Below are positions 23,338 through 34,460 of a stretch of 64,000 bases of DNA, in pieces. The notes under the pieces are model-generated. The model was given only the letters and a program-made list of their open reading frames with translations. It was not told where the DNA came from and made no database searches. Within the stretch, counting starts at the first letter, position 1. Every line of letters begins with the position of its first letter. The DNA comes from Phylloscopus collybita (taxonomy: Eukaryota > Chordata > Aves > Passeriformes > Phylloscopidae). The DNA is taken from NCBI GenBank assembly GCA_027886175.1, contig JAJNNQ010000001.1, positions 11,532,501 to 11,596,500 on the forward strand, read 5' to 3'. The position numbers were made by a program, and so were the translations under genes.

Positions 23338-24919
23338 GGGAATGACTGGCAAGTGCAGGGTGTGTTCAGCTGAGAGATCTCTTACTGTAAACAGAGTATT
23401 GTTTTATATGAAACCATTAAAAAGGTCCCCGAGGGCAGCCCTAAGTATATATTTCATTTTACTCCGAATCCCTGTTTTGACTCAGCTTTACAACAAAAAC
23501 GTGTTTTCTGTATTTAAGCAGATGCAGTAAAGGAAAGGTCGTGACTGGGGCTGACATGGAAATCTCATTTGGCTCATGGGTCCCCTTAGGGCCTTTATGC
23601 TGTGTGGTACTTCAGACATATTTCAAAGTACAACACTAAATGTCACTCTTTAATAGACAGAGGCATTCCAAGTGTTTCTTGAATTTCCTTGGGAAGTGCT
23701 TCCCTGAAGCCAAAGGCTCAGCACCAGTTTGGTTCACCCCCAGCACGGCAGGGACAGCTCCATGGCAGGTGAGGGTGGCACCCACGGTGGCACTGGGAGG
23801 GTCTGGGGGGATGGAGCCTGGCAGCTGCTTATTGCAATAGCCAAGAATCAGAAAAAATTGCAAAAAAAAGAAAAAAAAGAAAATAACCCAGCTGCCTTTG
23901 AAACATACACCATATTTTGAATTCATTTCCATTTTCCCTTTTCCTCCTCCGATTCTTCACAGTCACTCAGCAGCTCTCTTGGGATGCAAAAGTTATTTTG
24001 ATTTTTTTTTTTTAAGTGTTTCACATCTTACACAATCCTTGCCAGTCACTACAGCCCAATCCCCAGTCCTGAAGACTCTGGAAAGCAGTTGGATCTTTCC
24101 CTGCTGCTAGGCTCAGGCTGTAGTGAGGATGAGTAGCCAGCCAGATGGCATGGAAATTTATTTAGCTAATTCCTTCAACAAATAAGGAATTTACTGATGA
24201 GTCAGAGGGATTGACATTGGTCAGGAAGACCTGATCTTGGTGAGTAATTTCTGCTTTAAAATGTAGCTAAAGCACTGGAAAGGTTTAATTTCATTTTGAC
24301 AGCTAAACTGGACTTAGTTTGAAAATGGGCATTTTCCTTTGCAATTTATTCTGCACAAGAGAGAGACAAACATTCTACAGAGCCTCAGAGACCCAATGGC
24401 TCCTGCTTAGCCAGGCTGAGCCCAAAGCAAGGGTCTGTTTGCCATTTTTCCTTTATTTCTAGTTTGGCAAGAAAAACCAGGAGAAACCTGGTGGCTCCAG
24501 CTTTGACTCAAGTCAAGAGCCATCGGTCTGGAGGGGGGAATCAGCAGGTCCTTGCTGGTGCTCTCCACAGGGCCAGGATTTACAGTCAGTTTATGCCATG
24601 TGTACTGTATGCAAGCTTATTTTTCTCTTAGCTGCTATAAAAATTAAAGATTTAGCTATATAGTGCAAAAAGGTACTTCCAATTTTACGTAGTAGCATTT
24701 CTCTCCTAAGATCAGGGCATAAATCCAGCTTTTTCATTATGTCTATAAATTACTCCATATCAACAGGGCAGCTACAGGTCACCCCAGCAAGGTCAGATAA
24801 AACTGTGTAACTTCTGGCTGTGCTGCTGACACTGAATTTTTCACACACTTTGGGACTACTTTGTGTCTTTTCTCACTGTTGACCACAGCTGCTGGAAAGG
24901 GCTCTTCAAGCAGCAGTTT
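23338..24919. other. Unique DNA, largely AT-rich, no gene seen
   Basis: AT-leaning with A-rich or T-rich runs near 23855-23885 and 24000-24015. The part at about 24130-24900 is complex AT-rich sequence and could contain conserved elements. No exon recognised. Confidence 0.35.
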
Positions 24920-25109
24920 CTTACTCCTGAATATTTACCAAAGGCTGCCCAGGGCACTGGTGGAGTCACTGTCCCAGGAATGGTTTAGAAAGCAGGTAGA
25001 TGTGGCACCTGGGGACACGGGTTAGTGGTGGCCTTGGCAGCACTGGGTCAGTGCTTGGACTTGATCCTCTCAGAGGGCCTTTCCAACCTAAACAATTCTC
25101 TGATTCTGT
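24920..25109 (+). mobile_element. CR1 LINE, 3' end fragment
   Basis: About 190 bp matching the avian CR1 3' region in plus orientation: GGCTGCCCAGGGCACTGGTG at about 24943, then GGTGGCCTTGGCAGCACTGG, GGACTTGATCCTCTCAGAGG, and the terminal TTTCCAACCTAAACAATTCT followed by one TGATTCTG-type terminal repeat ending near 25109. Severely 5' truncated, as usual for CR1, and noncoding. Moderate divergence suggests an old insertion. CR1 is the main evidence that the host is a bird or other sauropsid. Confidence 0.9.
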
Positions 25110-26260
25110 CCTTATCCTCTCTGTGCTCAAAAATCTCATTTACTGTCACCATTGTGAAAAACAAAATTTTGTAGTGTAAATGGAAGCAAATATTTGATGT
25201 CACATGGAGCTTTCTTTGCATTAATTAGCAATTTACTGAATAAATATCGCTGTGCAAACCAACAATCAGTATCTTATAATTAAAAGCTTGTTCATGTTTA
25301 TCTGCAGTCTTTCCCCCAAGATAAAACCCCGTGAAAACCACAGGCTACAGATGTCTCCAAAACGGGAGGAGTGTCCATGCAAAGAAGCTCCTTGAAATCC
25401 GAGTGCTGTGGTGGGTGTGAAGGCAGAAGCAGGGGCTGGGGAGCAGGGAGGGCTCAGCAGTGCCCTGCCCTCAGCAGGGACAGCCCCCAGGGAGCTCTCA
25501 GCTCTGGGCTGCTCCAGTGAAACCCCTGCCCTGAGCCATTCCGTGCTGTTTCCAGCCCAGATCTCCATCCCTGCACCGGTACCCACAGCACGCTGCGTCC
25601 TCGCCGCTCGCCTGCTTGGGTGCTCCTCTTCCCCCACTCACTGTTCTGCAGAGTCAAGGCATCAAACCCTCACATTCTGCACAAGTCATACATCAATAAA
25701 AATAAACACTTGAGTCCACTGTTTGTGTCTGAGCCGGTGCCTGCTGCCAAAGCCCACAAAGATCTTCAGCCTCTGGGTTTCCCATGGTCACACAAAATAA
25801 GGTCGGAGCGGCATTAAATATCCCTTTTGCATGACACACATTTTTCTCTCACACAGAGTGTCATAAGTGGATAAAGAACCTGATATTGTGGGTACCTAAA
25901 GCCCAACACAGCTTCTGCTGAGGGACCTTCAGGGAGAAGAGGCCAGTGCTCTGTTAAAGATTAAAGCCCAACCGTCTGCTTTTATGCTTGAGAGTCCTTC
26001 GCGACTCCCCGGTGACATCACATTCATCTCACTGTATTTGAAAAATGCATTTAAATGTCAAAACGAAAGTACCCAAACAAGGGCTCCTTAGCACACTAAC
26101 TGCTAACACATTGCTGAGCCAAATGCCCTCCCCAAGACATATGGGGCCGGCTCTATCCATAAAATATACCACAAGTAACACACCAAGTCCCCGAGGAAAT
26201 AAATACTCCCCGCTCTAGTCTGACCTGGTTTTTCCTCCCAAAACACACTTGAAGACATGT
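25110..26260. other. Unique DNA, no gene seen
   Basis: AT-rich at 25110-25390, GC-rich at 25400-25640, then AT-leaning complex sequence at 25780-26260 that is a weak conserved-element candidate. A 123-codon frame on minus over the GC-rich part has no domain. Confidence 0.35.
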
Positions 26261-27160
26261 TTCACTGCAGGAGTGGACATCAATTTCAGATACCTTTGTA
26301 CAGCACCTCATGGCTGAGGAGACGCTCCAGGCCACGGCTGGGGCTGCCTTCGAGGGAGGGGCTGTGGCCGTGGGGCTGTGCCAAGGCCACTCACCGGGTA
26401 TGCTTCACCCCAATTGAAATACAACTGTTCAGATCAATGAACTCAGTAATTTACTTCAGACAGACCTAATCAGTGCAAGGTAAAGGAGAGGCAACTTTGC
26501 AAAATGTAAATGAACCCGACGCCAGAGACACAAGTAATGGGAATTCAATGGCAGCTGGTGCCAGAGTAGCAGAACCATGAGCTGTCCCCAATTCCAGCTG
26601 CTTGGAATACAGAAAAGGTGGCAGAGGAATAAGCTCCTTCCTCTCACCCTGCAAAACTGTGGCAGCAGGATGCCCAGCTGGGGAGTGAGAAGCAGCTCTG
26701 CCCTGCCCTGGGCTCACTGATGCCCCAAACACCCCAGGACTCAGGGTAACCAACCTGCTGGGATCTTCCTCCTCCCTGTACAAATCCCAGTGCCTCTGAG
26801 AGCACAGAAGGAAACTGGCCCAGACCATCCAAACCCCAGAGAGGAAAGAGAAACTGCCCACAGCCAGTATTGGAGAGCCAGGGTCAGTGGGAAGGGCAGA
26901 GGCAGGGAGAGCTCCATGGGCCCAGCCGCTCAAGCTCGGCCCCAAGTGCTGTGAGCCCCATTTTCCTGCTGGAGCAGAGGCAGCCCCTGGCCAGCCCCAG
27001 GGCTGAGGGGCTGCAGGGAGCAGCCGTGGCAAGGAGCAAAATGCCTGTCTGCTCAGGGAAGCCCAGTTTTCCTTGGGCAATGTGGGAATGAAGCCAGGGC
27101 ACGCAGTGCTCGTATCACAGTGCTGGCACCACTGAGGCAGCAGCAGCTTTTACAGAGAGG
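26261..27160. other. Mixed unique DNA, no gene seen
   Basis: No recognisable exon. A 204-codon frame on minus (26466-27080) is low in complexity and lacks domains. Confidence 0.35.
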
Positions 27161-28080
27161 AGCAGTTAGGTCTTCATAATGGACTGCAACTTTCTAGAAT
27201 AATTTAATTTTTTCCTACTGTTACGATGCCAGAATTTCAATCAGACAAAACTGTATAATGGATTTCTTTTGCTGGGCATGTTACATAAATTGCATATTCA
27301 AGTACTATAAAATATTTGTAACAGACAGGTACTTTTCTAAATTGGGTCTGACAGTAAGCGATAGTGACTGGAATATTTATGTGATGGCACCTATGCAACG
27401 AGGCAAAATGCAGGGTGTGGGACCAGGAACATGGCAGCAGGGATCCCTCACAGGGTTTGCAGCTTTCTCTGCCCCTCTGCACCGAGCTCCCTGGGCAGCT
27501 GAGCCCGTGCCCGGTGCCATGGGGCAGCAGGGGCAGAGCCAGCACGCAGAGAGCCCTGCAGCAGAGATGGGGACAGATTCTCCCTCCTTCCCTCCTCCCA
27601 GGGCTTAAAGCACAGCTATTCTGACCCTTGGCACTGCCCAGCAGCAGAGGAGGCAGAGGGCTGGGGCCAGGCTGCCCTGCCCTGCCCTGCCCAGGGGCTG
27701 CTCTTGGGGGCAAGAGGGGGTCTGGGAGGTGCTCCTTGCCCAGGGCAGCTGCTCCCAGCTCTTCCCCAAGTCTTGCTCTGTTGCCAGAGCCGCCCTGAGA
27801 TTGAGCACTCACTTTGGTAACGTTTCCTTGACAATCACAGTTGGCAGGACCATACTTTGCTATTTACAATTAAAATATTGTATTGATACAAATAGGCTTT
27901 GGCAGGCGCTTCAAGAGGTTTTTAATTGAATGATTATTGTATTAAATAACTGGTTTTAATGGAGCATGAACTTGCTTAAATGATGGCTGTAGAGCTACTA
28001 GAGGTCCAGCAAATTTCCCAGGTTTTTCCAGCTTTTCACAAATAAATATCTCTTGCCAGCAAAAGGATTTCCTGGCTGCT
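27161..28080. other. Two AT-rich candidate blocks around GC-rich core
   Basis: AT-rich at 27170-27400 and 27800-28080, with a GC-rich core containing a short (CCCTG)3 run at about 27677. No exon recognised. Confidence 0.35.
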
Positions 28081-29340
28081 CATGGAGGGTGCCAAGGTAG
28101 AAGCTGCCAGTCCTGGGCCCTGGGGCTGTGGCTGGCAGCTTCTCAGGCTTCTGGGGCAGCCCAGCAGGGCAGTGCCCGTGGTACTTGTGCTGCTCTTGGA
28201 GTGCCAGCGCTGGGTGGGCAGGAGGGTGACGGGGAGGAAAGCTGGGATTCCTTAACCCTGCAGCACCATCACCCTGGGAGCCCCTAAAGCACCCACCCTG
28301 AGCACACCCTGAGCCCCAGCCTTGTGGGGGTTTGGCTCCTGCCAGGACATTTCCAGTCCTTTCAGCCTGCCATGGGAAACCTCTGTGGCACAGGCACCCC
28401 TGCCTGCCTCCCTTCAGCAGCAGCTCCCATCAATTTGCATTATGCACGGATAGCAGAAGCAAACACGAGGATGAACCCTCTGAAAAAGGCTTGCACAGCT
28501 CTTCAGCATGGGCAGGATTAATCACAAATAATAATTACCATACCAAGAGATAATACTTCAGCAGCTCAGCCTCCCCTCAGCTCCTGGGCGAGTAGGACCT
28601 CTCCAGACTGGGGGAAGCAGCAGTCATGGTGCATCCCAGCCCCCACTCCATTTATTAAATCATCACTCACAATAATTCTGGATTTTGTGATTTATCAGAT
28701 CAGAAAAACAGCACCAAGCCAGCAAACCCCAGCCTTGTGCTCAGCAGCCCTTTAACCTTCTGCTGCCACTCACAGCAGCACCTTTGGTGCCCCAAGACAA
28801 AGTGCTCCCTGGCCCTGGGGTCACCAGGGAGGCAGCCACCAATGCCTCCTTTTGTGTGCCAGGGAGGTTTCCAGCTGATGCAGTCACATGACAGCAATGG
28901 GCACTATTAGTTTATTGCCTCCATTAAGGCTCCAATAACTTAACAACAGATCAATAAACCATTATTAGCCTCCAGCCTTGAAAAGCCAGTCACCCCAAAC
29001 CCACCCAGCTCTGACAAGCTCACAGTTTCTCATCACCAGGAGCCAAGACAGCTGCTCTGCAGAGTCTGGCTGCCCAAACACTCCCCCCTGCAGGGAGGGG
29101 CTCCCCCCACTTCTCCCCCAAAGAGATCAGCTCTCCCGAGGTGGCAGGGGCTGCTGGCAGGGAAAGGTGTTCCCCACTCTCCGTGGGGGGAGTGCCAAGG
29201 ATGCTCTGGGGGGGCTTCCCTCTGCAAAGCCCCCAGGACACCCCTTCCCCCACATCCTCACCAGGCCATGGCAGTGCCCCCCAGATCCCACACCCCAGCT
29301 GGGCCACAGGAGCCCACCAGCCTCTCCTGACCACGGGAAC
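28081..29340. other. Mixed unique DNA, no gene seen
   Basis: Alternates GC-rich (28081-28400 and 29050-29330) with AT-richer patches (28410-28560 and 28630-28720). ATTTGCAT, a POU octamer in reverse, lies near 28433. Confidence 0.35.
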
Positions 29341-30110
29341 ATAAAAATCAGTGTTGCTCCTTTAGCTTTGAAACACCTGTATGGCTCTCACTGTAAGAAA
29401 GAATTTGGAATTTGAAGTGCTAATGATTTACTTTGCTAAAAAATTAATTCAGCAATTTCCCATAAATTATATGCAGCTCAATAATAATAAAAAAAAAAAA
29501 TTTCCACATTTGGAAGCTTTCCATGACTGGTCCCGTTCCTCTGCAGAATAAAATCGTGTGAATAAAATGTTTTTTTCAGAAACAGAACTATCTGAAAGTA
29601 TTTTCTAAGAAGCGATACTGAATTGATACATTAGAGGAGAAAGTTGGGCTCCTTTTGTAAGAATCTTACATTTCACAATGGTCTGAACAAAGGAAGTTGT
29701 CTCTGAATGCCGTAATTTAGTCCTGAAAAAGTGACAAACAAATAATTCCAACTAAACTAGAGAAAGAAAAGTAGTGACTTTTAATTATATAATCTTTTTT
29801 GATGAATTTATTTCTGACAGTTTTATAGGCTGACAAGAGAAAGTGTTTTATATGCAAAAAACATTATTCACTCTCAGCTGTTAAAGCATAAAAAATGTCA
29901 AATGATTTTAATACAGTTTTAAGTTTAATGTTTATTGTCAGAAAAAAAGTCCACAGCAATTACTGAGTCACATGGCCCTTAATTCTTTGTTTCTGACAGC
30001 AAAAACAATAAAATACGCTTTTGCCCAAACATTTTACTGTACAGATTTATGGGGTTTAAAAGACAGCTGTTTTTCTTATTTCTTTGCATTTAAGGAACTG
30101 AACTTCCAGG
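29341..30110. other. Candidate conserved noncoding block, AT-rich
   Basis: About 770 bp of strongly AT-rich, repeat-free sequence with no coding potential. Among the longest AT-rich islands here. Composition-based. Confidence 0.35.
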
Positions 30111-30258
30111 CATTTCCAGAGAGATGCTCCTCACCCTGAGCAGGTTCTTGCAGAGGGGTTGTACCTGTAAGGGGTGTGCACACCTGGGGCTCCTGTGCAA
30201 ACACCTGCCCCTCCCTGGCTGTTGGCATTTGGGAGGCCCCTTGGTGAAAGGAAAGGAA

Positions 30259-30301
30259 AGGTGGTACCCCTTGCTGCACTTCCTAGCAAGGGGTACCACC
30301 T
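30259..30301. other. Perfect 17-bp inverted repeat, 9-nt loop
   Basis: AGGTGGTACCCCTTGCT (30259-30275) and AGCAAGGGGTACCACCT (30285-30301) are exact reverse complements separated by GCACTTCCT. The arms could form a stable hairpin in RNA or a DNA cruciform. It lies 137 bp before a 19-bp minisatellite. The stem is shorter than a typical pre-miRNA. Confidence 0.9.
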
Positions 30302-30437
30302 ATTTCCCCAAACCTGTCTCCTTCAACAGGATAAGGAAACGTAACTCTGTCCCCAGTCCGTTGAAAATTCGAATATTTTTCGAGGAGAGAGAGGACGACA
30401 TTAACATCCAGCACCTCACCTTTGCCAGAGCACTGTC

Positions 30438-31314
30438 AGCCCCAGAGATGTGCCACAGCCCCAGAGATGTGCCACAGCCCCAGTGATGTGCCACAGCCCC
30501 AGCGATGTCACAGCCCCACTGATGTGTCACAGCCCCAGAGATGTGCCACAGCCCCACTGATGTGCCACAGCCCCAGAGATGTGTCACAGCCCCAGAGATG
30601 TGCTACAACCCCAGAGATATGTCACAGCCCCAGCGATGTGTCACAGCCCCACTGATGTGCCACAGCCCCACTGATGTGCCACAACCCCAGCGATGTGCCA
30701 CAGCCCCAGTGATGTGCCACAGCCCCAGTGATGTGCCACAGCCCCAGCGATGTCACAGCCCCACTGATGTGTCACAGCCCCAGAGATGTGCCACAGCCCC
30801 ACTGATGTGCCACAGCCCCAGAGATGTGTCACAGCCCCAGAGATGTGCTACAACCCCAGAGATATGTCACAGCCCCAGCGATGTGTCACAGCCCCACTGA
30901 TGTGCCACAGCCCCACTGATGTGCCACAACCCCAGCGATGTGCCACAGCCCCAGTGATGTGCCACAGCCCCAGTGATGTGCCACAGCCCCACTGATGTGC
31001 CACAGCCCCAGAGATGTGTCACAGCCCCACTGATGTGCCACAGCCCCAGTGATGTGCCACAACCCCAGCGGTGTGCCACAGCCCCAGAGATGTGTCACAG
31101 CCCCACTGATGTGCCACAGCCCCACTGATGTGCCACAACCCCAGCGGTGTGCCACAGCCCCAGTGATGTGCCACAGCCCCAGTGATGTGCCACAGCCCCA
31201 GTGATGTGCCACAACCCCAGAGATGTGCCACAGCCCCAGCGGTGTGCCACAGCCCCAGTGATGTGTCACAGCCCCACTGATGTGCCACAGCCCCGGAGAT
31301 GTGTCACAGCCCCG
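30438..31314. repeat. 19-bp minisatellite, about 46 copies
   Basis: Tandem units of ATGTGCCACAGCCCCAGTG and point variants (GTGTCACAG, CACAACCCC, AGAG/AGCG/ACTG endings), with occasional 17-bp units. Periods of 19 and 17 leave frames open on both strands (Cys-His-Ser-Pro or Trp-Gly-Cys-Gly repeats), which are not genes. Contains an exact 245-bp higher-order duplication. Confidence 0.97.
30482..30971. repeat. Exact 245-bp tandem duplication within minisatellite
   Basis: The segment 30482-30726 (twelve 19-bp units and one 17-bp unit) is repeated without a single difference at 30727-30971, although neighbouring units differ from each other at several positions. Identity at offset 245 continues about 20 bp beyond each end. 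This is the signature of a recent unequal exchange. Confidence 0.9.
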
Positions 31315-31490
31315 CGGGGCAGCCAGGGCTGCTGCAGGGAGCAGCCCAGGTGTCCCCAGGGGCCGAGGTGTCCCCAGGGGCCCAGGTGCCCCCAGGGTCT
31401 GTCCCACCCCCGCTGTCCCCGGGGCTCTGGGACCCTGCCTGCGGGGAGCTGGTGCCCAAAGGGGCACGGCTGGAGAGGGTGTGAAATGCC
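31315..31490. other. GC-rich flank of minisatellite
   Basis: GC-rich with a short GGTGTCCCCAGGGGCC-type repeat at about 31350-31400. No gene seen. Confidence 0.4.
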
Positions 31491-31740
31491 ACGTAACCGG
31501 TGGGGTTTAATACCAGAATAATGAAACCGAGCTGAGAAATATTAATCTTTTTAAAAATGTAAAGAACCGGGGCTCTGTTTCCATGGCAAACCACATCCTG
31601 CACGTTATCTATCACCTGGGGATTACGGTGGCATGGTAAATAGAGGGGTAAATACAGGAGAGAGGCACTGCTCTGCTCTCGGCAGATACAAGCCGTGCTG
31701 CCAGGATAAAAGCATAATGGCATTTTCTAGATCAGCCTCC
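31491..31740. other. Candidate conserved noncoding block with X-box-like motif
   Basis: AT-leaning unique sequence containing GTTTCCATGGCAAA at 31577-31590, a near match to the RFX X-box palindrome. No coding potential. Confidence 0.35.
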
Positions 31741-32020
31741 TCAAAGCAGCCGCGTTTCTGTGCTTTTCCCTGCATTTTCCGTGCAGGTTTCCCCAGCCCC
31801 TTGGCTGTCCCTCCAGCCCCAAGACACCCCTAAACTCCCTGGTCAGCTCCAGACCAGCATCCCTCTGCAGCCAGCAGGCTGGCCCACCACAGGGACCGGT
31901 TTGTGTCAGCAGCACAGGTTGTTCAGATCGGTTTTTCATGTCCTCGTACCCTCCCTATCCAAGCAGAAAGCAAAAATCCTACCCAAACCCCTCCCAACTT
32001 CCAGGAGTTTGCAAACCCCT
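31741..32020. other. Unique DNA, no gene seen
   Basis: Balanced composition, no exon or repeat recognised. Confidence 0.35.
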
Positions 32021-32175
32021 GCTATAAATAGACCTCTAATAGGAGCTGTAATAGGATACAATTTATTTCCAGATCTGATGGGCTGACCTTCATCATCACT
32101 CGAGGCTCTACTTGTCATGAATTATGGGCAATTCACTCACTAGTGGAAATAAATTGTATTACCAGCGCTCAGCAT
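32021..32175. other. Candidate conserved element with 15-bp inverted repeat
   Basis: AT-rich island whose two ends carry an exact inverted repeat: ATACAATTTATTTCC at 32056-32070 and GGAAATAAATTGTAT at 32145-32159, 74 bp apart. Repeat-free otherwise and noncoding. Confidence 0.4.
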
Positions 32176-32415
32176 CGTGTCCTCGGCGCAGAGCACGGGG
32201 GTGGCAGCTCCTCCCTGCGCTGCCGGGACCAGGACCAGCCTCCCCCCGAGCCCCTCCCTGCGGAGCCCCTGCCCGGGCCGGGGGGCACCTCGGGCAGTGC
32301 CCTGCCAGCCTCCTGGGCGGTGGCTGCTGTCCTTGTCACCGGGCAGGGACCAGCCCTGCCCTGCACGGGCACCACCCGCCCCAAAGCTGTCCCTGCCTGC
32401 TCCTGGAGGGAAACC
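32176..32415. other. CpG-rich unique DNA
   Basis: GC-rich with many CpG, directly preceding the ACGGC array. No exon supported. Confidence 0.4.
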
Positions 32416-32475
32416 ACGGCACGGCACGGCACGGCACGGCACGGCACGGCACGGCACGGCACGGCACGGCACGGC
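32416..32475. repeat. (ACGGC)12 microsatellite
   Basis: Twelve perfect ACGGC pentamers (60 bp), each with one CpG. Uninterrupted, so likely length-polymorphic. Confidence 0.98.
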
Positions 32476-32938
32476 TCAGCTGGGCCCTTCTCCTGCTGCC
32501 TCCGATGCTGTGCCGATCAAAGGAGCCCGGCTGCCACCGGAGCAGCGGCAGCTGCAGCCTCCTGCCCTGCTCAGCCACCTCCGCTCCCCCTGCTCCCCAC
32601 AGGTAATGAGATCAGGAGCGGGCAGAAAAGGGGTCGCTGCATTAATCAAGCGCAGTTAGGATCAATACAAACAAAAGCAGTAAATCCCCAAAAGCACCGT
32701 GTCAGTGTTACAAGCCGAGACTGCGCTGCCGCTGGGGAGCACAGCCCCTGTGCCAGCCTGTCCCTCCCAGCCACCGCCATGCACTCCAGCATCTGTTCAT
32801 CCTGCCGAGTGCGGGAAACAGATGTGCAGAGCCGCTCAACGAGCACCGAACGCTGAACCGAACCCGGTCTGGGAGAGCACGGCCTGTCTGCTGCTCCGGG
32901 CTGCGGGGTGCAGAGCCCTGGGGAGCCGCCCAGCCCCG
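32476..32938. other. GC-rich unique DNA, no gene seen
   Basis: GC-rich with a less GC-rich patch at about 32605-32700. No recognisable exon. Confidence 0.4.
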
Positions 32939-33125
32939 GGGCTGTGCCCACCCTGTGCCCGGGGTGAGGGGCTGTGCCCACCCTGTGCCAGGGCTGTGCC
33001 CACCCTGTGCCAGGGCTGTGCCCACCCTGTGCCGGGGCTGTGCCCGGGATGAGGGGCTGTGCCCACCCCGTGCCAGGGCTGTGCCCGGGGGTGAGAGGCT
33101 GTCCCCACCCCGTGCCAGGGCTGTG
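32939..33125. repeat. About 22-bp minisatellite (GGGCTGTGCCCACCCTGTGC)n
   Basis: About eight imperfect units of GGGCTGTGCCCACCCTGTGC plus CA or CG and occasional GGGGTGAG insertions. On minus the unit reads GGGCACAGCCC, the same core as the array at 2411-2800. Confidence 0.93.
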
Positions 33126-34460
33126 CTCGCCCAGCGTGCACAATAAAGGGTTTCTCGGGCACTGATGAGCTCCTGCACGGCTCACATCAGAGCTGAGCTC
33201 ATGGTTGGTGTCACACAAGGAACACACCAGGCAGGAATTCATTATTTCGCAGTAGGAAATGTGCACCTGGAATTCTCCTTAAGAAAACATGGACAAGCAG
33301 CTCAGAGTTGCTGAAAACAGCAATCCCACTCTTCCCCACTCCTTTTTTTTTTTGCCCAGTGCATCCTCATCCCTGCCTACATCACAAAAAAAATCACTAA
33401 TGGCAACAGTCTGTATCAGAGTTTATCCACAATTCTTCATGCCCAGTAAAACCAGTGATCACACATAGGATAAATTATAATCCACAGCATTAAAGAATAA
33501 GCCATGCATCAGCACACTGGCCCTGACAGGATGTGGAGGCCTGAGGTAAGTTTTATTTGTTTTGAAAGTTGTTCCAAACATGCAAACTAGAGTCACCTTC
33601 CATTGCCAAACATTCCCTGTTTTCCTAGGAGCTGGCCTGGCCATGCTGGGTGCCCCTGTTCCCAGGCCAAACAGGCAAGACCCCCCCGGTCTTTGTTGCA
33701 AAAATCTCCCTTTGTTTGGAATGATTTAAATAGAGTAAAAACAACAGTTTATTTTTAATAATAGATGACTATGGTTCATAAATCAAAAATGTATCACAAT
33801 TATTTTTGCAGAAAGCTCCTTACCCAATATGTGTTTTTAAAGCAGGAAGATGGTACCAGGGTATTTCTCCTATTTCTCCTGTTTTCCCAGCTGCAGATGC
33901 ACAGCGAATCCTAATTAAAACCTTTAAGTCTTATTCCATTTACAAGAAGGAGTGTATCATTTTTCTTTTAGCTTTTTTTAATACAGGGTCTCAATGCCCA
34001 TTACAAAAATTCCAATGCATCTTTGAAGTTAGCAGCTAATTATATTTCTCCAAGTTATATATCTGGAGTTCTAGATGGGGAAAAGGCAATTACTTTTTCT
34101 CTCATTTAGCATAACAATCTCTGAAGCTTTACTGGCGCTCCAGTGAGTCATGCTATAGATCAGAGCCCGGGCTGGAAAGAGGAGGAATTTGGGGGGAAGA
34201 CAGGATGCTTGCTCAGCTCTTCCGGGCTCTTTCCCTTGTTAGTGTGCTCTCCCCACCAGGACACTCGCTAATTGTTTGTGGAATGACCGCGGCGCTTTTT
34301 GCCTGGGCAACTCTGCCGGGGAGGTCACTCAGCACATTCATTACGGGGCACCTGCTGGCGCTGCTGGAGCAGCGGGTCTGTCAGCATTTTCCAGGAGTTT
34401 ATAACTTGGCTGCCAAGGCGTGTGTGGAGCTGAAAATCGTGCCATGATTTCTCCCGGGCA
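33126..34460. other. Unique DNA with AT-rich candidate blocks, no gene seen
   Basis: Begins with CAATAAAGGGTTTCTC at about 33140, which resembles a transcript 3' end but has no gene attached. AT-rich complex patches at about 33400-33580 and 33700-34130 are conserved-element candidates. No exon recognised. Confidence 0.35.

Noticed and set aside
23691..23704. GGGAAG-TG-CTTCCC inverted repeat
   Set aside because: Only 6-bp arms; inverted repeats this short are expected often by chance in 64 kb.
33135..33160. AATAAA context resembling a gene 3' end
   Set aside because: A single polyadenylation-like hexamer with no upstream exon or frame; such hexamers are common in AT-leaning DNA.
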